From positions 1 through 50,621 of the forward strand of contig NZ_JRVC01000029.1 in assembly GCF_000807925.1 (NCBI RefSeq): 50,621 nt of DNA, given 5' to 3'. The DNA is from Novosphingobium subterraneum (lineage in GTDB: Bacteria > Pseudomonadota > Alphaproteobacteria > Sphingomonadales > Sphingomonadaceae). Below are positions 33,543 through 49,033 of the stretch, in pieces (the first letter of the stretch is position 1; every line of letters begins with the position of its first letter). Under the pieces are notes generated by a model. That model was not told the DNA's origin. It made no database searches and worked only from the letters and a program-made list of their open reading frames with translations. The position numbers and the translations under genes are program-made.

Positions 33543-34055
33543 TTATGCGGCTTCCTTGGCGTAGGCGCCGAAGACGCGGGCCAGCTTGGCTGCCGGAGCA
33601 GTCGTGAGCTGGGCGATCTTCGTGGCCGGAGCCTGGATGAGGCCGATAAGCGTGCCGCGCAGCTCGTCGAGGCTGGGCATGGAGGCGAGCGCCTTGACCC
33701 CGGCTTCGTTGAGAACCTGCGAACCCATTGCACCACCGACGATTTCGATCTTGTCGGTGGTCTTGGCGAACTCGACCACTGCCTTGGCGGCAGCAACCGG
33801 ATCGACAGAGGCGGCGATTGCGGTCGGACCGGTGAAGAAATCACCCAGACCTTCGTAATCGGTGCCTGCGACGGCAAGCTTGGCAAGACTGTTCTTCGCA
33901 ACCTTGTAGGTCGCGCCCGCTTCGCGGATCTTCGTGCGCAGGGCGGTGGACTGGGCCACCGTCATGCCGAGGTTGCGGGTGATGACCACCGCGCCGGCCT
34001 CGCTGAAGACGCCGTTAAGGAAGGCGACCGAATCGGCTTTCTGCGAACGATCCAT
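33543..34055 (-). CDS. rplJ: 50S ribosomal protein L10
   Basis: 170-residue base of the ribosomal stalk, which binds 23S rRNA at the N-terminus and L7/L12 dimers at the C-terminal helix. MDRSQKADSVAFLNGVFSEAGAVVITRNLGMTVAQ is the normal start. ATG 34055 has GAAGGAG 7 nt upstream; upstream in-frame sequence to 34184 is leader, not coding. L10-L7/L12 usually represses its own mRNA through a leader structure, and a hairpin is seen directly ahead of the Shine-Dalgarno (34075-34100). Confidence 0.98.
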   Translation of the reverse strand: MDRSQKADSVAFLNGVFSEAGAVVITRNLGMTVAQSTALRTKIREAGATYKVAKNSLAKLAVAGTDYEGLGDFFTGPTAIAASVDPVAAAKAVVEFAKTTDKIEIVGGAMGSQVLNEAGVKALASMPSLDELRGTLIGLIQAPATKIAQLTTAPAAKLARVFGAYAKEAA

Positions 34056-34074
34056 GCCATACTCCTTCACATGT

Positions 34075-34100
34075 GACTGAGCCGGGAGACCCGGACAGTC
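34075..34100 (-). promoter_or_regulatory. Hairpin in the rplJ leader
   Basis: Stem CCGGG/CCCGG around a TCT loop, extended by GACTG/CAGTC across a small internal loop, 7 nt upstream of the Shine-Dalgarno of rplJ. The position fits translational control of the L10 operon by L10-L7/L12, but the known L10 site has a kink-turn, which I cannot verify here. A second, larger paired region may exist between 34105 and 34230. Confidence 0.55.
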
Positions 34101-34242
34101 GGCTACGTTTGTCGATGGCCCGAAGACCACCGGCGAGTCCGTGACAAGGGAAGGAGGTGCGCCGTAAAGCGCGAGGGGCGCCACGATCCTTGCAGGAGCG
34201 AGGGGCCTTGAAACTCTTTTCCCCGTCTAGGCTGGAGATTAA

Positions 34243-34261
34243 GTGCAGGCAGATCCTGCAC
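34243..34261. repeat. Palindrome upstream of the rplJ leader
   Basis: GTGCAGG, five bases, CCTGCAC. It sits near the likely rplJL promoter and could be an operator or an RNA hairpin. Confidence 0.45.
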
Positions 34262-34296
34262 ACCAACTGTCTCGGACGGATGATCGGCAAGGCCAA

Positions 34297-34323
34297 AGAG
34301 GCCCACCGGTCGGGCGGGCCTCT
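34297..34323 (-). terminator. Terminator after the XRE/DUF2975 operon
   Basis: An 11-bp stem (34297-34307 with 34313-34323, one G-U pair), loop of 5, then TTTGG on the minus strand, 21 nt after the XRE stop. It separates the operon from rplJL. Confidence 0.7.
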
Positions 34324-34343
34324 GGCGGATTCGCGCTGTGAAG

Positions 34344-34571
34344 TCAAGCTTCGGGGCTATCGCCGCCTTCCGGTTCATAGCCCAGAACGTCGCCGGGCTG
34401 GCAGTCAAGTTCCCGGCAGATCGCTTCCAGCGTCGAGAAGCGGATGGCCTTGGCCTTGCCGGTCTTGAGGATCGAGACGTTGGCGAGTGTCAGGTCGATG
34501 CGTTCGGCCAGTTCGGTCAGCGTCATGCGGCGGGCGTGGAGCAGGTCGTCAAGTTTGACATTGATCGGCAT
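34344..34571 (-). CDS. XRE family transcriptional regulator (Cro/CI-type HTH)
   Basis: 75-residue single-domain helix-turn-helix protein: KLDDLLHARRMTLTELAERIDLTLANVSILKTGKAKAIRFSTLEAICRELDCQPGDVLGYEP. The pattern is that of the YozG/HTH_26 group, which is often encoded beside DUF2975 membrane proteins. Its ATG overlaps the DUF2975 stop as TGATG, so translation is coupled. The likely target is its own promoter, where a near-symmetric 25-bp site lies (35353-35377). Confidence 0.88.
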   Translation of the reverse strand: MPINVKLDDLLHARRMTLTELAERIDLTLANVSILKTGKAKAIRFSTLEAICRELDCQPGDVLGYEPEGGDSPEA

Positions 34572-35101
34572 CACACGGTCCCTTCCAGGTCTTCGCGCAT
34601 CTGCGCGCCGGTGCGGAACACCCGGGCGAGGATGAACAGGACAAGCGCGAGCAGCAGGCCGTTGATCGAGAAATCGGCATCGACATTGACCGACGCTGCA
34701 TCCGCGCTGGCCTGCTCAAGCATCACGCCGACGATCCCGACGGGTATGGAAAGCAGCTGGATGATGACCGACAGCCACGCCATCGCGCGCAGACGCTCGG
34801 CGTTGCCGGGGGTGAACGGATCGCCGTCCTCGACCGTTGTGACGATGGCACGGAGCTTTTCGACGAAACGATGCATCGAAGCCAGCATCGCAGCGAGCAG
34901 CGGGAACATCAGCAGGATGAGCCAATAAGTCGATTCTGCGGCACCGGCCTTGGCGAGCTTTTCGGCAACCATCCCGTGCAGGCCGACCGTGGCTGCAAAA
35001 CCTATACCGAGACCCACCATGCCAATCACGATTACGATTAGCATGAACGTGAGCAAAGCCTTGGCCAATCCCAGAAGCGGGTCGGTGCGGAGTGTGGACA
35101 T
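34571..35101 (-). CDS. DUF2975 family membrane protein
   Basis: 176 residues, four predicted transmembrane helices (near 15-40, 60-80, 105-130 and 145-165). The pattern HRFVEKLRAIVTTVEDGDPFTPGNAERLRAMAW between helices 2 and 3 is the DUF2975 signature. No activity is known. It is nearly always encoded with a small XRE regulator, as here; a model in which the membrane protein affects the regulator is plausible but unproven. ATG 35101 is chosen because GGAGGG lies 7 nt before it. Confidence 0.85.
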   Translation of the reverse strand: MSTLRTDPLLGLAKALLTFMLIVIVIGMVGLGIGFAATVGLHGMVAEKLAKAGAAESTYWLILLMFPLLAAMLASMHRFVEKLRAIVTTVEDGDPFTPGNAERLRAMAWLSVIIQLLSIPVGIVGVMLEQASADAASVNVDADFSINGLLLALVLFILARVFRTGAQMREDLEGTV

Positions 35102-35127
35102 TGGATTCCCTCCTGTTGAGTGGGCGG

Positions 35128-35301
35128 TCAGGCGGCGAGCGGGAGCTGGTAGGTCGCCATGACCGGACCATCGGCGAGCGCGAACGGGGCTGAGCCGGCA
35201 TCCATCGTCGGCAGCCACAGCGTGGCAGCCAGCAGCAGCGAGAGGATCGCGGCGGCGGCTGGGAAAGCAGGCGGGACATGATCGTTCTCCGATAAGGTCA
35301 A
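35128..35301 (-). pseudogene. Small hydrophobic protein, apparently frameshifted or TTG-started
   Basis: 57-codon frame ending in a stop at 35128. It reads AFPAAAAILSLLLAATLWLP, a typical signal peptide or membrane anchor, then a short tail ending YQLPLAA. The only start codon in this frame is a TTG at 35301 without a Shine-Dalgarno. In contrast, an ATG at 35279 has GGAG 6 nt upstream but lies one base out of frame, giving Arg/Ser/Pro-rich nonsense. Adding one C to the CCC run just after this ATG would give MSPPAFPAAAAIL. So either a one-base deletion broke the gene or a sequencing error did. It would be the first gene of the DUF2975/XRE operon. Confidence 0.45.
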
Positions 35302-35377
35302 TATCGATATTCAATAATATCGACTCGCCTTATCGTCAATCAATAATATTGAAAAACGATATGTCGCTTATCGTTTT
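35290..35377. promoter_or_regulatory. AT-rich promoter/operator region of the XRE/DUF2975 operon
   Basis: About 85 bp that are strikingly AT-rich compared with the window. It contains a perfect 9-bp dyad with a 7-bp spacer (AAAACGATA, TGTCGCT, TATCGTTTT; 35353-35377), a second dyad CGATAAGG (35290-35297) with CCTTATCG (35328-35335), and the palindrome AATATCGATATT (35300-35311) inside it. The short word TATCG recurs six times in both directions. The most likely meaning is multiple binding sites for the XRE regulator of this operon. Confidence 0.65.
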
Positions 35378-35403
35378 GCGACGTTACCGCGCGTTTGCCA
35401 TGC

Positions 35404-35430
35404 AAAAAGCCCCGTCCAGCGGACGAGGCT
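35404..35430 (-). terminator. Intrinsic terminator after the proline-rich protein gene
   Basis: 10-bp stem with one G-U pair (35408-35417 with 35421-35430), loop of 3, followed by TTTTT on the minus strand. Confidence 0.85.
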
Positions 35431-35459
35431 CATTTGTCCTTGAGGGGTTTTGGAAGGGT

Positions 35460-36332
35460 TCAGGCCTGCGCGTAATCCGTGCGAACCTCGGGCGCGAGCT
35501 GTTCGGGGCGCGTGGTCGGCACTTCGCTGCGTGCGGCCATCGATTGCACCATGATCCGCGCACGGCGGCGGCGCGCCTTGCGCGACTGGAACGGGTTGGC
35601 ATCGTCTGGCGGAGACGCAACGATGCGTTCGATCAGGGCTTCGCGCTCGCTCGCGGTGCGGGTGCTTGCAGCCGACATGGCGTATGTCGGGGTCGAGGGT
35701 CGCTCGGGCGGCATTGGCGGCGCGACGCGGCGCTCGGGCTGGGGCCTCAGACTGGGCCGGGTTGCAACCGGGGGCACGAAATCCACGTCTTCCGCATAGA
35801 CGCGACGGCGGCGGCTGACGGCAAGGCCCACGCCACCCAGCACGAGCAGGGTTGCTGCAGCGCCGACCGGCAGTGCCCAGTCCGGTGCTGCACTGTCCGT
35901 GGCGACGTCTGCCGCAACGGGGGCTGCTGTCGTTGGCTCTGAAACGGAAGACGATGCAACAGCGGGGATGGGGGCCGGGACGGGGGCTGCGACCGGCGTT
36001 GGCGTCGATTCCGTTGCAGCTGCTGGCGCAGGTGCAGGCGCCGACTCACGCGCCACTGAACGCGGCGTGGGACGCGCGGCCGGCCGGGGCTGCGCGATCG
36101 GCGCGGCCACTGGCGTCGATGCGGTCGCGGGCTCAGGAACAGGCTCCGTCGTTGCAGTCGGGATCACGATGGTCGGAGCTGCCGGCGCGGGAGTCACGAC
36201 AGGGGCCGCTGCCACGGGTGCATCAGTTACAGGAATAGTAACGTCCTGCGCATGGGCAGTTCCGGCAGTAAGCAGCAGCATGGCTGAAATCGCCATGGTG
36301 TTGCGGGGCGATATGGCGTTGATCTTGGTCAT
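35460..36332 (-). CDS. Proline/alanine-rich single-pass membrane protein, unknown function
   Basis: 290 residues. A signal peptide (cleaved near TAHAQD) is followed by about 120 low-complexity residues (Pro, Ala, Thr, Val), which would be extended in the periplasm, then one transmembrane helix (DWALPVGAAATLLVLGGVGLAV) with RRRR after it, and a cytoplasmic tail of about 100 residues with many Arg and Pro. Such a design is seen in proteins that bridge envelope layers, but no family is recognised. ATG 36332 is used since it starts the signal peptide. It is divergent from rpoB across a 440-bp region and ends with its own terminator. Confidence 0.75.
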   Translation of the reverse strand: MTKINAISPRNTMAISAMLLLTAGTAHAQDVTIPVTDAPVAAAPVVTPAPAAPTIVIPTATTEPVPEPATASTPVAAPIAQPRPAARPTPRSVARESAPAPAPAAATESTPTPVAAPVPAPIPAVASSSVSEPTTAAPVAADVATDSAAPDWALPVGAAATLLVLGGVGLAVSRRRRVYAEDVDFVPPVATRPSLRPQPERRVAPPMPPERPSTPTYAMSAASTRTASEREALIERIVASPPDDANPFQSRKARRRRARIMVQSMAARSEVPTTRPEQLAPEVRTDYAQA

Positions 36333-36772
36333 GAAGTGAAAACGCGACGAACCGCGCAATAGGTTCCGTATTGGCGACGAAACGAGCGGTTATTGCCCGT
36401 GAGGTGTCGCCACTTTGGTTCTCCGCAACAATGTTTCACGGTTTCTGAACCGACGTTCATCGTTTAACGGAATTACTTGGCGGTGCCTCCCGTGGCCCCC
36501 GAAATGCCTTTGCGCCCTTTGACTTAACGATCGGCATTGCCTATATGCCGCCCCTGTCCAGCGCTTCGAGCAAGGCCGTCCCATGCGCAGGGGGTGGCTC
36601 GGGAAGGAGGCGCAGGGCAATCCATCTGACGCAAGAGGCTGCGGGCCATGGCTTCCGTTGAACGGGGTGCCGTGCGCTGTGCGGCCTTTCGCCGTTTGGT
36701 GGCCCATCGCCCGCGCGTGGCAGAATTTCCGCCGGTTTTCCGGCCATTTGTTGAAAGAGGCTCGCAACCTTT
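36333..36772 (+). promoter_or_regulatory. Divergent intergenic region and rpoBC leader
   Basis: 440 bp with no gene. The left part (36333-36480) should hold the promoter of the minus-strand membrane protein and a small palindrome CGGTT-TCTG-AACCG (36439-36452). From the rpoB promoter at 36519 to the ATG is about 220 nt of leader RNA. It contains the hairpin GCCGG-TTTT-CCGGC (36731-36744) close to the start codon and no convincing leader peptide. The length suggests post-initiation control of rpoB expression. Confidence 0.6.
36519..36547 (+). promoter_or_regulatory. Sigma-70-type promoter for rpoBC
   Basis: TTGACT at 36519-36524, a 17-bp spacer, and TATATG at 36542-36547. The match to the consensus pair and the ideal spacing make this the best promoter in the window. 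Start of transcription is expected near 36554. Confidence 0.75.
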
Positions 36773-40933
<4,161 letters not shown>

Positions 40934-40940
40934 GGAACAC

Positions 40941-40963
40941 GGGCGGCGGTTCTGCCGCCGCCC
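40941..40963 (+). other. Intercistronic hairpin between rpoB and rpoC
   Basis: GGGCGGCGG with CCGCCGCCC, 5-nt loop, 8 nt after the rpoB stop and without a T tract; a second small hairpin GCCCT/AGGGC lies at 40993-41007. Probably an RNA stability or processing element, not a terminator. Confidence 0.6.
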
Positions 40964-41023
40964 ACCCCTTCGCACCAGAATTCACGTCCAACGCCCTTTC
41001 ACAGGGCAAGGGAACGGCACCAA

Positions 41024-45307
<4,284 letters not shown>

Positions 45308-45338
45308 GGCTTCGTCGATCCGTCAGGGACAGTTTGAA

Positions 45339-45371
45339 GGCCTCGCCGGAGCGATCCGGCGGGGCCTTTTT
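45339..45371 (+). terminator. Intrinsic terminator after rpoC
   Basis: 12-bp stem (45339-45350 with 45355-45366, one G-T pair), GCGA loop, then TTTTT. Strong terminator for rpoBC. Confidence 0.92.
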
Positions 45372-45486
45372 ACGTCTGCTTGACAGGGGCGCCGGGCTTC
45401 TACGGCAGTAGAACTTCCTACGCTCCTGACACGCCAATCTAACTTCGTTGCCTCATGCCATGTATACCAATCTCAAGGGACACGGC

Positions 45487-47289
45487 ATGCTCAGTGAGCA
45501 GACTTCACGTGGCGCCAAACTGGTCGTCGCATTGATACTCGCGGCGATCCTGATCGTGGGCGTGGCGGTCAGCTATATTCGGTTCGGCGGACCGCTCCAC
45601 AAGCAGAACCTGTTGCAGGACGAACTCCTGGCAGACATCCTGCCGCCGCCGGCGTTCGTCGTCGAACCCTATCTTCACGCCACATGGTCGCTGACCGACC
45701 CCGCGCACGCCGTTCACGCAAAGGCGGAACTCGCCGAAGAGCGCGCGCTGTTCGAACAGCGCAAGGCCTATTGGGCCACGGCGCCTGTGCCTGATGAACT
45801 GCGCAACGAAGTGCAGGCCACCATCGGCACTGCCGATGCATTCTGGCAGGCCATCGACCAGCGATTTCTTCCGGCTCTCGAATCCGGGGATACCGCGACG
45901 ATGCTGCGAGTCCAGCAGGAGGAACTTGCCCCAGCCTACCTGAAACAGCACGACGCGGTCGAGCATCTCGTTGAGCGGTCCACCGCCTATCGCGCCGCGC
46001 TGATGGAAAATGCCAATCGCCTCGTGTTCATCCTGATCGCAGCGTTCGCGGCGATTGCCTGCGCTGTTCTCGCTATCGTGCTGTTTGCCGCCAGGATGAT
46101 CCGGCAGCGCGTCGTTGCGCCGTTGGTCGAGACTGCCGGGACGATGCAGCGCATGGCCGAAGGCGATTATCGCACCGAAGCTTCGGGGGCGGAGCGGAAT
46201 GACGAGATCGGCGTGATGGCACGCGCCATTGGTGTTTTCCGGGAGAACGGCATCGCCCGGGCCAAGGCGCAGGAGGAGCAGCAGGCAGTCGTTGCGGCGC
46301 TATCGGCAGGCCTTGACTGCATGGCGCGCCAGAATCTCGAACATCGCATCGACCAGCGCTTCCCCGAAGCCTACGAGGAGCTGCGGACGAACTACAACAT
46401 CGCCGTCGATGCCCTTGCATCGGCAATGCGCACCGTACGTGTGGGCGCAGCGAGTGTGCTCAATTCGATCGCCGAGATCCGCGATGCCAGCGACGATCTG
46501 GCGCGGCGCAACGAGCAGCAGGCATCGAGCCTCGCCCAGACCGCATCGGTCATGCAAAGCGTGACCGGCAGCGTGCGGGAAACCGCATCGGGGGCAAAGG
46601 ATGTCAATGTTGCGATCAGCTCGGCCCATGGCGAGGCCAGCAGTGGCGGCGAAGTGGTGCAGCAGGCCATTGCCGCGATGGCCGCGATCGAAGCATCGGC
46701 GCAGGAGATCAGCAATATCATCTCGGTCATCGATGGAATCGCGTTCCAGACCAACCTGCTGGCCCTGAATGCTGGTGTCGAGGCCGCACGCGCGGGCGAA
46801 TCCGGCAAGGGCTTTGCCGTTGTCGCAACCGAAGTCCGTGCCCTGGCCCAGCGCTCTGCCGAAGCCGCGCAGAACATCAAGACTCTGATCGAGAACAGCA
46901 CGAGCCAGGTGGAGGAGGGTGTCCGACTGGTTGGCGAAACCGGCTCCCGCCTGACCGGCATCGTCGATCAGATCGCAGCAGTCGATGCTTTGGTCACGCA
47001 GATCGCGCAGGCCGCGGCGCGACAGGCGGAAAGTCTTGAGCAGGTCAACGTGGAAGTGGCCGCCATGGACCGGATGACGCAGGCGAACGCTGCAATGGTG
47101 GAGGAATCCTCGGCGGCAACCCGCAGCCTGTCCTCCGAGGCGGAGCGGCTGACCGATCTGGTCTCGACCTTCCGCACGCGCGATATCGAAAACCGGCCGA
47201 CAGAGGTGCCCAACCCGCAGGTCTTGCGGCGCTCTTCAGCACTTGAAGAGGATGTGGCGTCACCCAGGATCCTGCGCTTCGGTACCTGA
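45487..47289 (+). CDS. Methyl-accepting chemotaxis protein
   Basis: 600 residues. TM1 is about 10-30, then a periplasmic sensing domain of some 150 residues (no cache motif recognised), TM2 (VFILIAAFAAIACAVLAIVLF), a HAMP domain, and a long cytoplasmic signalling coiled coil. The receptor tip is canonical: ISVIDGIAFQTNLLALNAGVEAARAGESGKGFAVVATEVR. The tail has no NWETF-like CheR-binding pentapeptide. ATG 45487 is preferred for its AAGGGA upstream; ATG 45448 and 45460 are possible. No che genes are nearby, so it is an isolated receptor gene. Confidence 0.93.
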   Translation: MLSEQTSRGAKLVVALILAAILIVGVAVSYIRFGGPLHKQNLLQDELLADILPPPAFVVEPYLHATWSLTDPAHAVHAKAELAEERALFEQRKAYWATAPVPDELRNEVQATIGTADAFWQAIDQRFLPALESGDTATMLRVQQEELAPAYLKQHDAVEHLVERSTAYRAALMENANRLVFILIAAFAAIACAVLAIVLFAARMIRQRVVAPLVETAGTMQRMAEGDYRTEASGAERNDEIGVMARAIGVFRENGIARAKAQEEQQAVVAALSAGLDCMARQNLEHRIDQRFPEAYEELRTNYNIAVDALASAMRTVRVGAASVLNSIAEIRDASDDLARRNEQQASSLAQTASVMQSVTGSVRETASGAKDVNVAISSAHGEASSGGEVVQQAIAAMAAIEASAQEISNIISVIDGIAFQTNLLALNAGVEAARAGESGKGFAVVATEVRALAQRSAEAAQNIKTLIENSTSQVEEGVRLVGETGSRLTGIVDQIAAVDALVTQIAQAAARQAESLEQVNVEVAAMDRMTQANAAMVEESSAATRSLSSEAERLTDLVSTFRTRDIENRPTEVPNPQVLRRSSALEEDVASPRILRFGT

Positions 47290-47296
47290 AAAGGCA

Positions 47297-47329
47297 GCAA
47301 GGCCGGACGCCCATGGCATCCGGCCTTGC
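47297..47329 (-). terminator. Terminator between chemoreceptor gene and glpX
   Basis: Perfect 11-bp stem (47297-47307 with 47319-47329), with 3 more base pairs inside the loop. On the minus strand it is followed by TGCCTTTTC, so it serves glpX; on the plus strand no T tract follows. Confidence 0.7.
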
Positions 47330-47349
47330 AGTCAACCCGTGACCAGCGG

Positions 47350-48342
47350 TCAGCGGCCCTTGCGGTGCTCGCCCTTGACCCAGCGCACGGTGCCGGATGA
47401 GGCGCGCATCACCACGCTTTCGGTGGTCATCACGCCGCTCTTGTGCACCTTGACGCCTGCAAGCAGCGAACCATCGGTCACGCCGGTGGCGGCAAAGATG
47501 CAGTCACCCTTGGCCAGCTCGATCAGGTCATACTGCTTGTTCAGGTCCTCGATGCCCCACTTGCGGGCGCGGGCCTTCTCGTCCTCGTTGCGGAACAGCA
47601 GGCGGCCCTTGAACTGCCCACCGACGCAGCGCAGCGCCGCTGCGGCAAGCACGCCTTCCGGAGCGCCGCCAGTGCCCATGTACATGTCGACTCCGGTTTC
47701 CTCGTTGGTCACCGCGATCACGCCCGCCACGTCGCCATCGGGGATCAGCTTGATGCCGCAACCCAGCGAGCGTAGCTCCGCAATCAGGGCAGAATGGCGC
47801 GGACGATCCAGCACGCAGACGTTGATGTCGCCGGGAGCGACGCCCTTGGCCGCTGCCACGGCCTTCACGTTCTCGGTGGGCGACTTGTCGAGGTCGATGA
47901 TCCCGTCGGGATAGCCGGGGCCACAGGCCAGCTTGTCCATGTAGACGTCCGGTGCGTTGAGCAGGCCGCCTTCTTCAGCCACGGCCAGCACGGCAAGTGC
48001 GTTGGGGCCATCCTTGGCGGTGATGGTCGTGCCTTCGAGCGGATCGAGCGCGATGTCGATCTTCGGGCCCTTGCCCGGCGCCGCGCCGACCTTTTCGCCG
48101 ATATAGAGCATTGGCGCCTCGTCGCGCTCGCCTTCGCCGATCACCACGGTGCCGTCCATGTAGAGTTCGTTGAAGGCAGCCCGCATGGCTTCCACTGCCG
48201 CAGCATCGGCGGCCTTCTCGTCGCCACGGCCAATCAGGCGCGAGGCGCCGATCGCCGCGGCCTCGGTCACCCGGACCATTTCGAGCACGAGGACGCGGTC
48301 AAGAACCTGCGAAGCGGCGGGATTTTTGGTCATTTCGGTCAC
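47350..48342 (-). CDS. glpX: Class II fructose-1,6-bisphosphatase
   Basis: 330-residue GlpX enzyme that hydrolyses fructose 1,6-bisphosphate in gluconeogenesis and, in some organisms, also sedoheptulose 1,7-bisphosphate. Metal and substrate motifs are GEGERDEAPMLYIGE, DIALDPLEGTT and GTGGAPEGVLAAAALRC. The GTG at 48342 has GGAG 5 nt upstream; ATG 48333 is an alternative. Often next to hom in related bacteria; here a small gene on the other strand is between them. Confidence 0.96.
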   Translation of the reverse strand: MTEMTKNPAASQVLDRVLVLEMVRVTEAAAIGASRLIGRGDEKAADAAAVEAMRAAFNELYMDGTVVIGEGERDEAPMLYIGEKVGAAPGKGPKIDIALDPLEGTTITAKDGPNALAVLAVAEEGGLLNAPDVYMDKLACGPGYPDGIIDLDKSPTENVKAVAAAKGVAPGDINVCVLDRPRHSALIAELRSLGCGIKLIPDGDVAGVIAVTNEETGVDMYMGTGGAPEGVLAAAALRCVGGQFKGRLLFRNEDEKARARKWGIEDLNKQYDLIELAKGDCIFAATGVTDGSLLAGVKVHKSGVMTTESVVMRASSGTVRWVKGEHRKGR

Positions 48343-48451
48343 GATGGCTCCAGCTTGGTCGGGGTGGTGACGAATCTAGCACGAGTAGTGTCATGGTTCA
48401 GCCGATGTGCAGCATTTCCCCGGCAGACCCGGCTCGACGCGGCGCACAAGC

Positions 48452-48500
48452 TGTGCAAACGTATGCGCAAACATCACTATGTCTCGCAAAGGGCATTGCG
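48452..48500. promoter_or_regulatory. Repeat-rich region between glpX and the four-cysteine protein gene
   Basis: The 208-bp divergent region contains TGTGCAAAC (48452-48460) and TGCGCAAAC (48464-48472), 12 bp apart, and the dyad CGCAA-N6-TTGCG (48485-48500). A possible operator cluster for glpX. Confidence 0.4.
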
Positions 48501-48550
48501 TGGCACAGATGACGCTGGTGTGACCTGGCACTAGACGTGAGGTAAGGGTC

Positions 48551-49021
48551 TTGTCGAGACAGAGAGTGGCAGTTCTGGCAGGCCTAGCGCTTCTTTTTGG
48601 CGCTTGGCCCGCGTCTGCGCAGGATCAGGCGCCTGCGGCAACTCCGGCGAAGCAGGGGCCGGTCGTACCTGGTGCGGCGACCAGCGACGCGGAAGTTGCG
48701 CGAAACCTGCTGACCACTTCCCAGACCCAGCGGTGCAGGCCGATGCAGAGGTCTGACGGAACCATCGTGGTTTGCGGCGGCAAGGAAGCGAGCGACCGCG
48801 AGCGCGTGCCGCTTCGCGACGAGACCGACGGCGCGAAGTCGACCGACGACGGCCTGCCGCGCGCGCCGAACGTATCGGGCCTGCGCGATTGCAGCCGGGG
48901 CTGCATCGGCCTAGGCGGCAAGCCCCACGAGATCTACATGTTCGATATCAAGGCGCTGCCGCCACCGCCGCCGGGCTCGGACGCGGACCGGATTGCCAAG
49001 GGCGAAATCCCCGCGCCCTGA
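48551..49021 (+). CDS. Secreted four-cysteine protein of unknown function (paralog of the 9818 protein)
   Basis: 156 residues with a signal peptide (cleavage near PASAQD). Four cysteines in two pairs: Cys62 and Cys75 around RPMQRSDGTIVV, and Cys114 and Cys118 in LRDCSRGCIGLGG. The first block ends in KEASDRERVP, very like the core of the protein at 9818. A Pro run (PPPPPG) is near the C-terminus. The start is not clear: TTG 48551 has AAGGG only 3 nt upstream, while GTG 48566 begins closer to the hydrophobic stretch. It sits between glpX and hom on the opposite strand. Function unknown. Confidence 0.75.
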   Translation: MSRQRVAVLAGLALLFGAWPASAQDQAPAATPAKQGPVVPGAATSDAEVARNLLTTSQTQRCRPMQRSDGTIVVCGGKEASDRERVPLRDETDGAKSTDDGLPRAPNVSGLRDCSRGCIGLGGKPHEIYMFDIKALPPPPPGSDADRIAKGEIPAP

Positions 49022-49033
49022 CGCCGGGCGCCG

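Noticed and set aside
34716..35279. 187-codon frame starting at the ATG with a good Shine-Dalgarno before DUF2975
   Set aside because: Composition is Arg/Ser/Pro-rich and it runs out of frame through the DUF2975 gene; the neighbouring frame gives the sensible protein.
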